Assembly: GCF_004522095.1 (NCBI RefSeq)
Contig: NZ_SPUI01000003.1
Coordinates: 372,001-436,000, forward strand
Length of the DNA stretch: 64,000 nt
From: Nocardioides sp. 503
GTDB taxonomy: Bacteria > Actinomycetota > Actinomycetes > Propionibacteriales > Nocardioidaceae
Direction: 5' to 3'
Part shown: positions 23,960-31,609 of the stretch, piece by piece
How the letters are laid out: each line of letters opens with the position of its first letter
Numbering within the stretch: position 1 is the stretch's first letter
The notes under the pieces: generated by a model
The model's database searches: none
Seen by the model: only the letters and a program-made list of their open reading frames with translations
Told to the model about the DNA's origin: nothing
Made by a program: the position numbers and the translations under genes

Positions 23960-24939
23960 GCCAGGGACCTCCCGGCGGCCCACGAGCGCCGCCAGTAGCG
24001 ACGCAGGTCCACGAGACCGAGAGCGACGAGAGCGAGCGCGAACATCCAGTACAGGTCGAGGGCGACGGGGACCTCGGCCCCGTCGTACGCCGGATCCGGC
24101 TCCTGGAACCGGTCCGCCCACTCAGCGGCCATCGCGTCCAGACCGGCTGGGGCGGTCCGGTGCACGTAGGGCACGCCCATCTCCTGGGCCGCGGCCCGCA
24201 GGTTGGTCTCGTCGATCCGAGAGACCGCGTCCCCACCTCGCCGCGCCTGCACCCAGCCCTGCTCGGGCCTGCCCTCCACCAGCGGCATGCGCCCGCCGGC
24301 CACGGTCCCGTAGCCCAGAGCGACCCCGGCGTCGACCAGGGGTGCGAGCTGCGCGAACGAGCGCTGCGCCCGGGCGTCGGTGTTCTCTCCGTCCCCCATC
24401 AGCACGACCAGACGCGGCCGACGCGGAGACCGCTCCTCGAGCTCGGAGAGCAGGCTCGCCATCGTCGCCAACGGACGGTCCAGGCTCGAGCCGTCACCGG
24501 CGAAGGCCTCCTCGCGGCGCAGCAGCTGGATGTAGTCGGCGATCACCGTCTCGTCCTGGGTGGACGGCAGCTCGATGCGCACCCGCCGGCCGAACGAGAC
24601 CACGGTGAACCGGCCTGTGGGCAGCGCGTCGACGAGCTCGTTGAGATCCGCTCGGGCTCCCGCGAGGCGAGGGCGTCGTCCCGCCCAGTCAAGCGCGGAC
24701 ATCGACGTGGTGCGGTCGAGGAAGACCAGCACCTCGAGGTCGGCCGTGCGGGTCGGCGCCACCGGCTCCTCCCCCGAGCCCGGACGCAGCGCGATGGCCA
24801 CCAGCAGGGCGACCATCAGGCCTCGGAGGAGCCACCCGCCGCGCTCGCTCCGACGCGACCACGCGGCGCCGTAGACGACCATGGCGAGCAGCACCAACGC
24901 ACCGACGACGATGAACGGAAGGTCCACGATGGGGTTCAT
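23956..24939 (-). CDS. vWA domain membrane protein (BatB-like)
   Basis: 327 residues: two N-terminal helices (IVVGALVLLAMVVYGAAW and LLRGLMVALLVAIALRPG), a von Willebrand A domain, and a C-terminal helix (LDLYWMFALALVALGLVDL). The metal-ion site is a variant, DRTTS where DxSxS is usual (VLVFLDRTTSMSALDW); the downstream Thr and the LMGDGENTD segment are in place. MoxR-associated vWA proteins probably act in folding or activating partner complexes. ATG at 24939 overlaps the stop of the other vWA gene. Confidence 0.85.
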   Translation of the reverse strand: MNPIVDLPFIVVGALVLLAMVVYGAAWSRRSERGGWLLRGLMVALLVAIALRPGSGEEPVAPTRTADLEVLVFLDRTTSMSALDWAGRRPRLAGARADLNELVDALPTGRFTVVSFGRRVRIELPSTQDETVIADYIQLLRREEAFAGDGSSLDRPLATMASLLSELEERSPRRPRLVVLMGDGENTDARAQRSFAQLAPLVDAGVALGYGTVAGGRMPLVEGRPEQGWVQARRGGDAVSRIDETNLRAAAQEMGVPYVHRTAPAGLDAMAAEWADRFQEPDPAYDGAEVPVALDLYWMFALALVALGLVDLRRYWRRSWAAGRSLA

Positions 24940-25904
24940 CGGCGTCTCCCGAGGAGCGCGCCGCTGAGGAGGACGACGAAGCCGGCGACCGCCACCCCGA
25001 AGGGGACCACCGGCTCGTCGATCTCGACGCCGGTGGGCAGGGGACGCAGCCGGTCGCGCTCGATCTCCTGGATGCCGCGGATGACGTCGTCGACGCCCCC
25101 GGTGTCCTCGACCACGGACATGAACCCGCCGGTGTCCTCCGCGGCGTCGGTGAGCTCCGTGGCACGTGCGGGCTTCATGCCTGGGGTGCCGATGCCGTAG
25201 ACGACGACCTCGTCGCGGCGGGCTTCGCCCGCGGCCTCCGAGAGGGTGAAGATGCCCTCGCCGAGCGGGTCGTTGTCCGTGGCCAGCACGATCGCGCGGC
25301 CCCGGTCGTCGTGGTCGACGTCGAAGCGCTGGAGGCACGACATGACCCCGTCCCCCGTCTGGCTCGCCCGCTCCTCCACCGCCTCCGTGCCGATGAAGTA
25401 GTCGTAGTCCTCGGTGGCGAAGGCGGCCTCCGCCTCGTCCAGCTTGCTGCGGACGAAGGCGTAGTCGTCCGTGAGGGGGAAGACGGAGATGGACAGGCCA
25501 CTGTACATCGTCAGCCCCAGGCGCTCCCCGTTCAGGCCGTCCAAGAGCTGCCGGAAGCTCTCGACCACCTTGCGGTTCCAGGGGTCCATCGAGCCTGAGA
25601 CGTCGAGGCAGAGCACGATGTCGCGCCCGTTGCGGTCGGGCTCGACCACCACCGGTCGAGCGGGACGCGCGCTCATCAGGATGGCGCCCGTCAGCATCGC
25701 CAGAGCGCCGAGCGTCGCCACCGCCGCGACCAGCTGCTCACGACGAGCGAGGGCGCGAAACCGCGGCAGGGTCCGCAGCCGGTCGGTGTGAGCCACCAGC
25801 AATCCGTCGTCCCTGCGACGCGGTTGACGGGTCCAGAGCAGCACCAGCAGCACGACGATCGATGCGAGACTCACGGCCAGCATGGGCCACCTGAGCTCGA
25901 TCAT
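24936..25904 (-). CDS. vWA domain membrane protein (BatA-like)
   Basis: 322 residues: an N-terminal helix (LAVSLASIVVLLVLLW), a second (VAAVATLGALAMLTGAILM), a vWA domain with canonical MIDAS DVSGSMD (in DIVLCLDVSGSMDPWNRKVV) and LATDNDPLGEGIF, and a last helix before a basic RRR end. ATG at 25904 overlaps the preceding stop (ATGA); an ATG nine bases further upstream is in frame but gives a longer overlap. Together with the next gene it forms the BatA/BatB pair of a MoxR operon. Confidence 0.88.
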   Translation of the reverse strand: MIELRWPMLAVSLASIVVLLVLLWTRQPRRRDDGLLVAHTDRLRTLPRFRALARREQLVAAVATLGALAMLTGAILMSARPARPVVVEPDRNGRDIVLCLDVSGSMDPWNRKVVESFRQLLDGLNGERLGLTMYSGLSISVFPLTDDYAFVRSKLDEAEAAFATEDYDYFIGTEAVEERASQTGDGVMSCLQRFDVDHDDRGRAIVLATDNDPLGEGIFTLSEAAGEARRDEVVVYGIGTPGMKPARATELTDAAEDTGGFMSVVEDTGGVDDVIRGIQEIERDRLRPLPTGVEIDEPVVPFGVAVAGFVVLLSGALLGRRR

Positions 25905-26365
25905 GGTCGCCACCCGACGACGACGGCCCGGGCGTCCGCCAAGGCCTGCGCGAGCCGGTCGGCGGGGTCTCCCTGCGACCCCGGAGAGAACTCTGGCGGG
26001 TAGACCAGTGCCACCACCTCGGCCACCGGGGCGGGACCCCGCTGACGCAGCTGCTCGAGGTTCATCGGACGGGTGTCCACCGCTCCCACCGCGGCGGCGA
26101 AGGACCGGACGATCTCGCTGATCGCCTGGTGCGCCCCTCGAAGCGAGAGGTCTCCCGCGCCCACCTGTGCCTCCACCCGGTCAAGGCGGGCCAGGTGCTC
26201 CCGCCGGTGCGCCTCGGACCCGGTCTCTCGCGGCCGACCCGGGGACCGAGCCCACCAGGTCACCCCGGCGTACCACGCGACCACGAGCACCGGCAGCAGG
26301 ATCGCCAGCCACGTCAACCACGGGGAGTACGACGTGGGCCCGGTGAACTCAGCGGCTGCGAGCAT
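25901..26365 (-). CDS. MoxR-operon membrane protein (DUF4381-like position)
   Basis: 154 residues: one N-terminal membrane helix (WLTWLAILLPVLVVAWYAGVTWW) and a cytoplasmic helical domain (LARLDRVEAQVGAGDLSLRGAHQAISEIVRSFAAAVG...MNLEQLRQRGP). Size and position between DUF58 and the vWA proteins correspond to the DUF4381-type component of MoxR operons, though I cannot confirm homology by eye. Its start overlaps the DUF58 gene by 17 bp. Confidence 0.7.
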   Translation of the reverse strand: MLAAAEFTGPTSYSPWLTWLAILLPVLVVAWYAGVTWWARSPGRPRETGSEAHRREHLARLDRVEAQVGAGDLSLRGAHQAISEIVRSFAAAVGAVDTRPMNLEQLRQRGPAPVAEVVALVYPPEFSPGSQGDPADRLAQALADARAVVVGWRP

Positions 26366-27236
26366 GCCGGTGCCTCTCCAGAAGCCGGAAGACAGCCGGC
26401 ACGGCGGACTCGTGGTCCGCGACCCGCTCGTAGGGGATGCCCAGACGCGCCAGTCCGGCCTTGAGGTCCGCCGCCTGCGCCGCGGCCGCGTCCGCGAAGT
26501 CCTGCCTCAACCGCGCGTCCTCACCCAGCCAGTCGGGCAGGAGCGTGCCTCGGTCCACGTCCCTCAAGCCCGGCACGGAGCGCAGCGTCGGGTCGAGGTC
26601 GTCCAGGGTCACGAGCAGCACCTCGTGCTGCACACGGGCCCGCCCGAGCGCCGCGGCCACGCGGTCGTCGAGACCTTGCTCGTCACAGACGACGACCATG
26701 ATCGTGCGGCGCCGACGCACGACGCGGGCGACGTGTTCCAGCAGCCCGGCCAGGTCAGCGGGCGCGGTCTGAGGCGTGATGGCGTCGTGGACGGCACCCA
26801 GAGATCGCTCCAGCCGCAGCTCCCCACCGGACGGTTGACGCACGTGGCAACCGCCCGCGTCTCCGTAGGCAACGCCTACGAGGTCGCCGTGGCGCACCGC
26901 CAACCAGCCCACGACCCCGGCGACGAAGACGGCGAGGTCGCGCTTGGGAAGGAGCCGCGCGTTGACGGCGGCCATGCTGTGGCCCGTGGAGACCACGACC
27001 AGGACGGTGTGCTTGCGAGTGGCGACGAAGCGCTTGACGAGCATCTGTCCACCACGGGCAGAGGCCTTCCAGTCGATGTCGCGCACGTCGTCGCCGCGGA
27101 CGTACTCCCGCAGGTCGTTGAGGTCCATCGAGCGACCGACCGCCGTGGAGGCGTACTCGCCCTGGAGGAGGCCGCGCACCTTGCGGTGGGAGTGGATGGC
27201 CAGCCGAGCCTTGATCCGAGGGAGATGGGTGGTCAT
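26349..27236 (-). CDS. DUF58 domain protein
   Basis: 295 residues with the family signature LNDLREYVRGDDVRDIDWKASARGGQMLVKRF at about 38-70, then a vWA-like segment (TVLVVVSTGHSMAAVNARL). DUF58 proteins are the constant partner of MoxR AAA+ ATPases and are thought to be client adaptors. No membrane helices are evident. It follows moxR by four bases and is part of a coupled series of six genes. Confidence 0.92.
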   Translation of the reverse strand: MTTHLPRIKARLAIHSHRKVRGLLQGEYASTAVGRSMDLNDLREYVRGDDVRDIDWKASARGGQMLVKRFVATRKHTVLVVVSTGHSMAAVNARLLPKRDLAVFVAGVVGWLAVRHGDLVGVAYGDAGGCHVRQPSGGELRLERSLGAVHDAITPQTAPADLAGLLEHVARVVRRRRTIMVVVCDEQGLDDRVAAALGRARVQHEVLLVTLDDLDPTLRSVPGLRDVDRGTLLPDWLGEDARLRQDFADAAAAQAADLKAGLARLGIPYERVADHESAVPAVFRLLERHRHARSR

Positions 27237-27240
27237 CCGC

Positions 27241-28257
27241 TCAGGGGGTCGGCACGACGTCGAAGAGCGCGTCGATGATCTCTTCCGGGCGCACCCGGTC
27301 GGCCAGGGCCTCGAACGTCAGGTGGATCCGGTGGCGCAGCACGCCGTGGCGCAGCCGACGCACGTCCTCGGGAAGGACGTGGTTGCGGCCGTCGAGGACG
27401 GCGAGCGCCCGCGAGACCTGCAGGAAGGCGATGCTGCCGCGGGGGCTCGCACCGATCTCGACGTACCTGGCCTGGTCGGACCCCAGCACGTCCCCGACGT
27501 GCCGGGTCGCGTGGACGAGCCGCACGATGTAGTCCTTGATCGAGGCGTCGACGTAGACCCGCTCGGTGAGCCGCTGCAGTCCCACCACCTGCGCGGTCGT
27601 GAGCACGGGCGACACGTCCAGGGCGTGCGGTCCGAGCGTGCCGTCGGCGACCCGGTCGAGGACGTCGAGCTCGTCGGCCATCGAGGGGTAGTCGACGACC
27701 TCCTTGAGCAGGAAGCGATCCATCTGCGCCTCTGGGAGGACGTAGGTGCCCTCCTCCTCGATGGGGTTCTGCGTCGCCAGGACCATGAACGGCTCGGGGA
27801 GCTTGTGCACGACGCCCGCGATCGACGTCTGCCGCTCCTGCATCGCCTCGAGCATCGCCGACTGCGTCTTGGCGCTGGCACGGTTGATCTCGTCGAGCAG
27901 CACGATGTTGGCGTGCACCGGACCCAGCTGCGTGTCGAACTCGTGGGTGCGGGGGTCGTAGACCTGCGTACCGATGATGTCGCTGGGCAGGAGATCGGGG
28001 GTGCACTGGATCCTGGCGAACACGGCGTCCATCGACCGCGCCAGCGTCGAGGCAGCCAACGTCTTGGCAAGACCGGGCACGCTCTCCAGCAGCAGGTGGC
28101 CCTCGGCCAGGACGGTTGTCAGCAGCGCGGTACGCACCTGCTCCTGTCCGGCGATCCTCGACGAGAAGACGTCCTCCACCGCCGCAAGCATCCGACGAGC
28201 ATCGGTGAGCTCACCGGCCTCGATGGTGCTCGACTCAGCGGCCGCGATCGTGCTCAA
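27241..28257 (-). CDS. MoxR family AAA+ ATPase
   Basis: 338 residues. AAA+ core: IAGQEQVRTALLTTVLAEGHLLLESVPGLAKTLAA (Walker A), IVLLDEINRASAKTQSAMLEAMQERQ (Walker B and pore-loop region), MVLATQNPIEEEGTYVLPEAQMDRFLL (sensor 1 and MoxR signature) and a lid domain ending RRLRHGVLRHRIHLTF. MoxR ATPases drive maturation of metal- or envelope-associated complexes with DUF58/vWA proteins. I choose the TTG at 28257 because AGGAG lies five bases upstream; the frame is open to 28374 but the extra residues do not look homologous. First gene of the operon. Confidence 0.92.
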   Translation of the reverse strand: MSTIAAAESSTIEAGELTDARRMLAAVEDVFSSRIAGQEQVRTALLTTVLAEGHLLLESVPGLAKTLAASTLARSMDAVFARIQCTPDLLPSDIIGTQVYDPRTHEFDTQLGPVHANIVLLDEINRASAKTQSAMLEAMQERQTSIAGVVHKLPEPFMVLATQNPIEEEGTYVLPEAQMDRFLLKEVVDYPSMADELDVLDRVADGTLGPHALDVSPVLTTAQVVGLQRLTERVYVDASIKDYIVRLVHATRHVGDVLGSDQARYVEIGASPRGSIAFLQVSRALAVLDGRNHVLPEDVRRLRHGVLRHRIHLTFEALADRVRPEEIIDALFDVVPTP

Positions 28258-28395
28258 GGGGACTCCTGGTCGGTGGTCGAGCGTGAGCGCCAAGTAAACC
28301 AAGGGTTGGCACTCCCCGCGGCCACTCCAGGATTCCCGGCGCTGACGGGACCGGGCTGCTCCCGCCGTGGTCACGGGGTGGGGAGCAACGCTCCC

Positions 28396-29049
28396 TCAGC
28401 GGGCGAAGGGGCCGCTGGTGGCGGCCCACTGCAGGAGGATCACGGTCTTGGCGTCGGTGATGGTCGTGCCGATGGCCTGGAGGGCGGCGTCGAAGTCGAG
28501 CTCCACCAGCTCGATGTCCTCGCCCTCGGCGTGCACCCCGTGGAGGCGGTGGTCGACGCTGCGGGAGTCGTAGGGGGCGGCGAAGAAGTGCAGCCGCTCG
28601 GTCACCGAGCCGGGGCTCATGAACAGGTCGAAGAGGTGCGTGACCTCACCGACCTCGACCCCGGTCTCCTCCACGGTCTCGCGCCGGACCGCGGTCTCCG
28701 GGTCCTGCTCGTCCAGGAGACCGGCCGCGGCCTCGGTGAGCATCCCGTCGGGGTGGCCGTTGACGTAGGCGGCGTACCTGAACTGGCGGGTGAGCAGGAC
28801 CCGTCGCTGCTCGGTGTCGTGGAGGAGGATCGTGGCGCCGTTGCCTCGGTCGTAGGTCTCGCGCCGCTCGGTGAGCCAGGTGCCGTCGGCGCGGCGACGG
28901 TCGTAGGAAGTGGCGCGCAGGACGTACCAGTCGCACGCCAGCAGCTCGACCTCGCGGACCCTGATGTCGGGGTTGCGGTCGAGGTCGAGACCGGTGAGGT
29001 GCAGTCCGGTGCGACCTCGCTTGTCGGGTTCGTCCTCGCCGATCGTCAC
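28396..29049 (-). CDS. NUDIX hydrolase, NudK-like
   Basis: 217 residues. The Nudix segment EAAAGLLDEQDPETAVRRETVEETGVEVGEV has a shortened loop as in E. coli NudK, and the following FDLFMSPGSVTERLHFFAAPYD also matches NudK/ADP-sugar pyrophosphatases. NudK hydrolyses GDP-mannose, so a link with the GDP-mannose enzymes at 18-20 kb is possible; other sugar nucleotides are equally possible. It lies 138 bp from the moxR start on the same strand; that gap holds no gene. Confidence 0.85.
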   Translation of the reverse strand: MTIGEDEPDKRGRTGLHLTGLDLDRNPDIRVREVELLACDWYVLRATSYDRRRADGTWLTERRETYDRGNGATILLHDTEQRRVLLTRQFRYAAYVNGHPDGMLTEAAAGLLDEQDPETAVRRETVEETGVEVGEVTHLFDLFMSPGSVTERLHFFAAPYDSRSVDHRLHGVHAEGEDIELVELDFDAALQAIGTTITDAKTVILLQWAATSGPFAR

Positions 29050-29086
29050 GTCGTCTCTCCTTGTCGTCTTGCTGCGGTGTGGGCCT

Positions 29087-29299
29087 TCAGTCCCTGCGGA
29101 GCAGAAGGTAGCCGCAGCCGGCCATGGCGACCGCCCACAGGAGCAGGACCGGCAGGTCGCCGCTGTTGAGTCCGTGCCGCGGGCTGAAGGCGATGAGGGT
29201 GCGTCCCGCCCACGGTCCGTGACCGGCGATCAGCAGCACCGTGAGCCCGGAGACCGCCAGGGCGATCAGGACGACGACCGCGCGGTCGGTGCCCCGCAT
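29087..29299 (-). CDS. Small two-helix membrane protein
   Basis: 70 residues with two hydrophobic segments, VVVLIALAVSGLTVLLIAG and LPVLLLWAVAMAGCGYLLL, separated by a polar loop (GHGPWAGRTLIAFSPRHGLNSGD), and a basic C-terminus (RRD). The ATG directly abuts the ygfZ stop, so it ends the nitrobindin-Fur-YgfZ operon. No family recognised; the size suggests a conserved actinobacterial hypothetical. Confidence 0.65.
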   Translation of the reverse strand: MRGTDRAVVVLIALAVSGLTVLLIAGHGPWAGRTLIAFSPRHGLNSGDLPVLLLWAVAMAGCGYLLLRRD

Positions 29300-30295
29300 C
29301 TAGCGGCGGGGCCTGACGTGCAGGCCGACCTCCGGGTCGACGACGACCTCCTGCGCGGCCGGCATGGAGTCCGTGGTCAAGGTGGCGTCGAGGGCGACGT
29401 TGCGCTTGACCAGGCCGAGCGCGATGGGGCCGAGCTCGTGGTGGCGCGCGGAGGTGCCGACGAGGCCGACCGGCTTGTCACCGAGGAGCAGCTCGCTCTC
29501 GCGGGTGGGGAGGCGGTTCTCGGAGCCGTCGAGGTGCAGCAGCACCAGGCGTCGCGGCGGACGGCCGAGCGTGTGGACGCGGGCGACCGTCTCCTGGCCG
29601 CGGTAGCAGCCCTTGTCGAGGTGGACCGCCGTACCGACCCAGCCGACCTCGTTGGGGATCGTGCGGTGGTCGGTGTCCAGGCCGAACCGGGGCTCGCCGC
29701 GGGCGATGCGCAGCGCCTCGAAGGCCCACAGGCCGCACGCCGGGCCGGCGGCCTCGGCGAACGTCGTGAGCTGGTCGCGCGGGACGAGGTAGTAGGTGCC
29801 TTCGTCTGGTTTCGAGACAGGCGCCAGCGCGCCTTCCTCAACCGACCGCGAGGAGGTGGGGCGCCAGGTGACGGCTACGTCGGCGGTGACGTCGGTGACC
29901 TCGACGCGGGTCATGAAGACCATCCGCTCGAGGAAGGCGATGAGCGGGCCGCTGGCGCCGGGCTCCGTGAACGCCGTGAACGACTCGCCGTCGTCGACGC
30001 CGCGGAGCTCGTGCTCGACGTGGCCGGTGGGGCTGAGGATCAGCGCCTGGGTCCACACGCCGGGGGCGAGGCCGGCGAAGAACTGCGTGGTGAGGTTGTG
30101 CAGCCAGTCGAGGCGGTCGGGGCCCTTGATGCGGATCACGTCGCGGTGGGACAGGTCGACGAAGCCCTCGCCTGCCTCCAGCGAGCGCTGCTCGGTGTTG
30201 AACGACCCGTAGTGGGCGGCGACCGGCGCGTCGATGCCGTTGCCGGCGACGGCGCCCGGCAGGGCGAGGAGCGGGGAGGGCGTGGGACCGGTCAC
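29300..30295 (-). CDS. ygfZ: YgfZ/GcvT-like folate-binding protein
   Basis: 331 residues with a GcvT-type folate-binding fold and the YgfZ hallmark KGCYRGQETVARVHTLGRPPRRLVLL. In E. coli YgfZ supports iron-sulfur enzymes such as MiaB in a folate-dependent way. Residues about 152-163 (SVEEGALAPVSK) are encoded by a 36-bp TTTCGAG palindromic element inserted in frame (29808-29843), so the protein carries a 12-residue insertion of repeat origin that does not break it. Start overlaps the fur-type gene by 4 nt. Confidence 0.9.
   Translation of the reverse strand: MTGPTPSPLLALPGAVAGNGIDAPVAAHYGSFNTEQRSLEAGEGFVDLSHRDVIRIKGPDRLDWLHNLTTQFFAGLAPGVWTQALILSPTGHVEHELRGVDDGESFTAFTEPGASGPLIAFLERMVFMTRVEVTDVTADVAVTWRPTSSRSVEEGALAPVSKPDEGTYYLVPRDQLTTFAEAAGPACGLWAFEALRIARGEPRFGLDTDHRTIPNEVGWVGTAVHLDKGCYRGQETVARVHTLGRPPRRLVLLHLDGSENRLPTRESELLLGDKPVGLVGTSARHHELGPIALGLVKRNVALDATLTTDSMPAAQEVVVDPEVGLHVRPRR
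29808..29843. repeat. TTTCGAG palindromic repeat, copy 4, inside ygfZ
   Basis: 36-bp element GGTTTCGAGAC + stem AGGCGC-CAGC-GCGCCT + TCCTCAACC. Length is exactly 12 codons, so the ygfZ frame is preserved. The outer frame matches copies 1-3; the inner stem is different again and still paired. Confidence 0.8.
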
Positions 30296-30714
30296 GACTC
30301 ACACCCTCGCGCACAGGTCCCGAAGACCGTGAGGTGGCCGACGTCCACGGCGAAGTCGTGGTCGTCGCGGAGCGTGTCGCGCAGGGAGGTCAGCACACCT
30401 GGGTCAACGGAGGTGACGCGCCCACAATTCCGGCAGACGGTGTGGAAGTGCTCGTGGTCGGTCACCGAGTGGTACGTCGGGGCGCGGTCCGACAGGTGCG
30501 CGTGGCGCACCAGGCCGAGCCCCTCGAGCACCTCGAGCGTGCGGTAGATGGTGGAGATGTTGACCGCCTCCGACCGCTGGCGCACGTGCGCGAGCACCTG
30601 GTCGGGCGTGGCGTGACCGAGCTCCTCGACGGCGGCCAGGATCAGCTCGCGCTGCGGGGTGAGCCGGTGACCGCTCTCCCGCAGGCGCGTGCGCCAGTCG
30701 TCGGCCACGGTCAT
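30292..30714 (-). CDS. Fur family metalloregulator
   Basis: 140 residues. Winged helix: GHRLTPQRELILAAVEELGHATPDQVLAHVRQRSEAVNISTIYRTLEVLEGLGLVRHAHL. C-terminal dimer/metal domain: DHEHFHTVCRNCGRVTSVD with CxxC, and a terminal CARGC, giving the structural zinc site. It could be Fur, Zur or a peroxide regulator; the residues visible do not decide. It sits between a nitrobindin-like gene and ygfZ, overlapping both by 4 nt, so it may sense iron or heme state for this operon. Confidence 0.88.
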   Translation of the reverse strand: MTVADDWRTRLRESGHRLTPQRELILAAVEELGHATPDQVLAHVRQRSEAVNISTIYRTLEVLEGLGLVRHAHLSDRAPTYHSVTDHEHFHTVCRNCGRVTSVDPGVLTSLRDTLRDDHDFAVDVGHLTVFGTCARGCES

Positions 30715-31205
30715 CTCCGCTGGAGCCGGGCCCAGGTGTGGGGCTGCAGCTCCTGGCCCATGGCCGCCATGTCGAAGGCGTAGAGCAGGTCACCCTCCAC
30801 GTTGCCGTAGAGGCGGTGGCCGCCGACGTACTCCTTGGCGGTGTGGGTGCGCACGACGGCGTCCGTGCTGACCTCGAGCTTCCCCTCGCCGGCGGTGCCG
30901 TAGTAGATCTCGACGAAGCCGGTGTTGTGGGTGAGCAGGAGCTCCATCTGCCCGTCGGGCTGGCAGCGCAGGAAGCCGGTCTCGAGCGCCGCGTCGCGCA
31001 CCTTCTCGCCGGCCTCGTCGACGATCCACGAGCGGGCGAAGTAGTGCAGGAACGGGCGGCCGTCGTGGGTGAAGATCAGCTCCTGCCCGAACTGGTAGGG
31101 CTCGATCGTCGGGTAGTCGCCGTGACCGTTGCCGGCCCAGGTGCCGAGCATCCACGCCACCGGTCCGCACTGGGGGTGGAGGTTGTCCGGGAGTTCGAAG
31201 GCCAC
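30711..31205 (-). CDS. Nitrobindin-like heme-binding beta-barrel protein (FABP family)
   Basis: 164 residues. The family motif G.W.G.G appears as LGTWAGNGHGDYPTI near the N-terminus, followed by repeated beta-strands and FARSWIVDEAGEKV, ETGFLRCQPDGQMELLLTHNTGFVEIYYG, as in the DUF1794/nitrobindin group. Mycobacterial relatives bind heme b and isomerise peroxynitrite. Cytoplasmic, no signal peptide. First gene of a four-gene operon with a Fur-type regulator and YgfZ, which links heme, iron-sulfur and oxidative-stress functions. Confidence 0.88.
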   Translation of the reverse strand: MAFELPDNLHPQCGPVAWMLGTWAGNGHGDYPTIEPYQFGQELIFTHDGRPFLHYFARSWIVDEAGEKVRDAALETGFLRCQPDGQMELLLTHNTGFVEIYYGTAGEGKLEVSTDAVVRTHTAKEYVGGHRLYGNVEGDLLYAFDMAAMGQELQPHTWARLQRR

Positions 31206-31227
31206 GACGCCAGCCTAGTCTGTCGCC

Positions 31228-31590
31228 ATGTCGCGATCGCTGGTCGTCAAGGTCACCTGCGGAGCGGAGGACGCCGAGCGCAGCAACCAGGGCTTCACCG
31301 TCGCCGCCTCCGCTGTCGCCGCGGGGGCTCCGGTGTCCCTGTGGCTGACCGGGGAGGCCGCGTGGCTGGCGGTGCCGGGTCGCGCCGAGCTGTTCGACCT
31401 GCCCCACGCGACGCCGCTGGCCGACCTGATCGGCCTGGTCATCGACACCGGGCAGGTGACGGTCTGCTCGCAGTGCGCGGTACGGCGTGGCCTCACCGAG
31501 GCCGACCTGCTGAAGGGCGTGCGGATCGCCGGCGCCGCGGTGTTCGCCGAGGAGATCCTGGCACCGGACGCCCAAGCGGTCGTCTACTGA
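31228..31590 (+). CDS. DsrE family protein
   Basis: 120 residues: SLVVKVTCGAEDAERSNQGFTVAASAVAAGAPVSLWLTGEAAWL, then VTVCSQCAVRRGL with two cysteines and GVRIAGAAVFAEEIL. The fold and GAPVS.WLTGEAA pattern are those of DsrE/DsrF-like sulfur-relay proteins. The Cys pair (CSQC) could carry persulfide sulfur, but no TusA or sirA gene is next to it. Divergent from the nitrobindin operon by 22 bp. Confidence 0.8.
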   Translation: MSRSLVVKVTCGAEDAERSNQGFTVAASAVAAGAPVSLWLTGEAAWLAVPGRAELFDLPHATPLADLIGLVIDTGQVTVCSQCAVRRGLTEADLLKGVRIAGAAVFAEEILAPDAQAVVY

Positions 31591-31609
31591 GGTCACTACG
31601 CTGCTGGGT

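Noticed and set aside
29300..30295. ygfZ as a pseudogene because of the inserted repeat
   Set aside because: The element is 36 bp, keeps the frame and adds no stop; all family motifs remain.
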